A stretch of 8,206 nt of DNA from Planctomycetota bacterium. Its GTDB lineage: Bacteria > Planctomycetota > Phycisphaerae > WQYP01. This document shows positions 7,042 to 8,206 of this stretch, one piece after another; the first letter of the stretch is position 1; the number at the start of each line of letters is the position of its first letter. The DNA lies in contig JAKCCC010000065.1 of the NCBI GenBank assembly GCA_021838985.1, positions 1 through 8,206 on the forward strand, in the 5' to 3' direction. The notes under the pieces were generated by a model. That model did not search any database. It saw only the letters and a list, made by a program, of their open reading frames with translations, and was not told the DNA's origin. The translations under genes and the position numbers were made by a program.

Positions 7042-7889
7042 AAATGACCGGCGTAACGCCACGGGAATTAGGGACGGCGATTTCGCCGGAGGGCGGCTTG
7101 AATTTGCTTGATCCGTCAGCGGAACTCGGCTGGCAGGGATTGCAGTTTTACCTGCGAATCGGCACCCAACGGCTCACCGCCCGGTCTGGCGAGGGCCAAG
7201 CCAATTCCGATCGCGGTATTCATTGGCTGGCAGATCTGGCGGAGGGACTTTCCGCTCGCCTAAGCGCCGCGCCGTCACCCGCTGGCAATGGATGGGTCGT
7301 AACACCCGTGCTGTGCAACCGCCGTCGGCAGGAAGTGTCTTTCGATGGCTACGGTTTCGCGCCCGCGCCGAATGCTGCCGGCCCCATTCATCCTGAACTC
7401 GGGCGAGGTTCGCCAGGCTTGTTGGTTTACGGCCATATGAATAATCTACGCTACGAGCGTTTGCCGCATTGCCGGGTAACCTATCCCTTTCTGCGCCCCC
7501 TGCCTACCTGCGAGGAGCAAATCGGCCAGCCGGGTTGCTCCTCTATTCCCCTGCTGCTGCTCGGTGTGTCCCATGGGCAATTATGGCTGGCCGAAGGCGC
7601 TTTCACAGAGCGCCGCCATCTGTTGACCTGGCATCTGGACCTGCCGCGTGAACGGGGGCGGTTGCTTAGTTACTCCAGTGAATTCGTCTGGACCGGTGGT
7701 GGCCGTGAAACCGCGCCGCCCGGTGGAGAAACCGTCCTGGAATCGATCTTTTTTTGTGCGTTTAGCAGCCCCCCCGATGGCGTCTATCGACTGTACATGG
7801 ACGAGCTGGCGCAAAGCCAGCGCTTCAGCGGGCCGCAGCGCCGGCTGGACCGCGAGCCGCTATATTGCACGTGGCATTTCTTCACCTAG
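7038..7889 (+). CDS. GH36-like alpha-galactosidase (melibiase) N-terminal part, ended by an in-frame TAG
   Basis: Amino-terminal portion of a probable GH36-type glycosidase, a family that hydrolyses alpha-galactosides and, in some members, alpha-N-acetylgalactosaminides. Residues 1-270 look like the large N-terminal beta-sandwich of GH36. HWLADLAEGLSARLSAAP (57-74) is followed by a strand with VVTPVLCNRRRQEVSFDGYG (87-106), typical of that domain. YCTWHFFT (276-283) corresponds to the first barrel strand (CSWHHYF-like in relatives). The frame then meets TAG at 7887-7889, immediately after this strand. Ending here would leave a protein with a sandwich and a single barrel strand, lacking all catalytic residues. 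The frame continues without further stops to the window end with GH36-like sequence, so this is best seen as the 5' part of an interrupted or recoded gene. ATG 7038 overlaps the upstream stop and is preceded by GAGG. No signal peptide. Confidence 0.75.
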   Translation: MKMTGVTPRELGTAISPEGGLNLLDPSAELGWQGLQFYLRIGTQRLTARSGEGQANSDRGIHWLADLAEGLSARLSAAPSPAGNGWVVTPVLCNRRRQEVSFDGYGFAPAPNAAGPIHPELGRGSPGLLVYGHMNNLRYERLPHCRVTYPFLRPLPTCEEQIGQPGCSSIPLLLLGVSHGQLWLAEGAFTERRHLLTWHLDLPRERGRLLSYSSEFVWTGGGRETAPPGGETVLESIFFCAFSSPPDGVYRLYMDELAQSQRFSGPQRRLDREPLYCTWHFFT

Positions 7890-8206
7890 GAGTTCCACAT
7901 TCCGACCGAGGCGATCCTTCTGCGCCGTATGGACACTGTCAGCCAGTGCCAGGGTGGCGGGGTATTCCAGCTTGACCACGGATATCAGCCGCTGGCCAAA
8001 AAACCTGGGCCGGGATTCCCGGACGTTTTCCCTGATCCGGATATCGACGCCTTCTTCCCCGATCCACGGACGGCGTGGGACTTCGGGCGGTTTCCGTCGG
8101 GGCCGAAGGGGTTTGTGGCCGTGTGCCGCCAACGGAAACTGCGCCCCAGCTTGTGGTTCAGCCCGCGCGTGAGGCGTGATGGCCCGCTGGCGGCCGCCCA
8201 TCCCGA
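7890..8206 (+). pseudogene. GH36-like catalytic barrel continuing in frame after the TAG; runs off the window
   Basis: These 105 codons are in the same frame as the preceding GH36-like sequence and contain no stop. Taking the TAG as residue 284, they read EFHIPTEAILLRRMD (285-299), GVFQLDHGYQP (308-318), WDFGRFPSGPKGF and LRPSLWFSPRV. These follow the order of GH36 barrel strands: the helix after strand 1, the strand 2 motif FQxDDGYQ, the W-x-x-x-x-FP-x-G segment, then GLWxxP. The strand 2 motif has DH where DD is usual. The nucleophile-bearing strand of GH36 would lie further right, outside the window. No credible separate start is visible: ATG 7929 lacks a Shine-Dalgarno sequence and would omit strand 1. 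The stretch could be a pseudogene fragment, a product of TAG readthrough, or a normal gene with one sequencing error; typing it as a pseudogene is provisional. Confidence 0.65.

Noticed and set aside
7887..7889. Genome-wide reassignment of TAG to an amino acid
   Set aside because: CAG and other sense codons are used normally and no other in-frame TAG occurs in five genes, so one isolated TAG is better explained by mutation, error or local readthrough.
7648..8172. Alternative plus-strand frame (174 codons) across the TAG region
   Set aside because: Its translation is Ser/Arg/Ala-rich with no domain, whereas the frame from 7038 carries GH36 motifs before and after the TAG.

Overview
The window is a GC-rich (roughly 60%), tightly packed, single-direction stretch of bacterial DNA. 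It carries five plus-strand genes for carbohydrate-active or carbohydrate-associated proteins. The mix (a GH123/DUF6067-like glycoside hydrolase, a secreted LamG protein, a heparinase II/III-like protein, a GH36-like alpha-galactosidase) and an intergenic array of short degenerate decamers suggest a polysaccharide-degrading environmental bacterium, perhaps Planctomycetota, Verrucomicrobiota, Lentisphaerota or a related uncultured phylum. That taxonomic guess is inference; the window contains no marker gene.

Layout. Positions 3-2756 hold the 3' portion of a large GH123-like gene whose reading frame is already open at the left edge. One base after its TGA, a GTG opens a 285-residue secreted LamG-type protein (2758-3615). 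Then comes an array of about eight degenerate 10-bp units (3610-3688), which contains the stop codon of the LamG gene and several ATG and stop triplets. A heparinase II/III-like gene follows (about 3704-5983), then a C45-family Ntn hydrolase/acyltransferase (5986-7041, 2-nt gap), then a GH36-like gene that overlaps it by ATGA (7038 onward). The GH36-like frame meets a TAG at 7887-7889, yet the same frame continues beyond it with recognisable GH36 barrel sequence to the right edge.

The genes very probably form one or two co-transcribed units: 1-nt, 2-nt and overlapping junctions, with the only real gap being the decamer array. The enzyme families suggest breakdown of a complex glycan. GH123 and GH36 both include enzymes acting on N-acetylgalactosamine, heparinase-like proteins act on uronic-acid polymers, and the C45 enzyme could cleave or transfer an amide-linked acyl group. 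A GalNAc- or otherwise N-acylated acidic polysaccharide is therefore a reasonable but unproven substrate.

The most notable points are the single in-frame amber codon inside the GH36-like gene (all four complete upstream frames end in TGA), the decamer array, and the C45 hydrolase embedded in a glycan operon.
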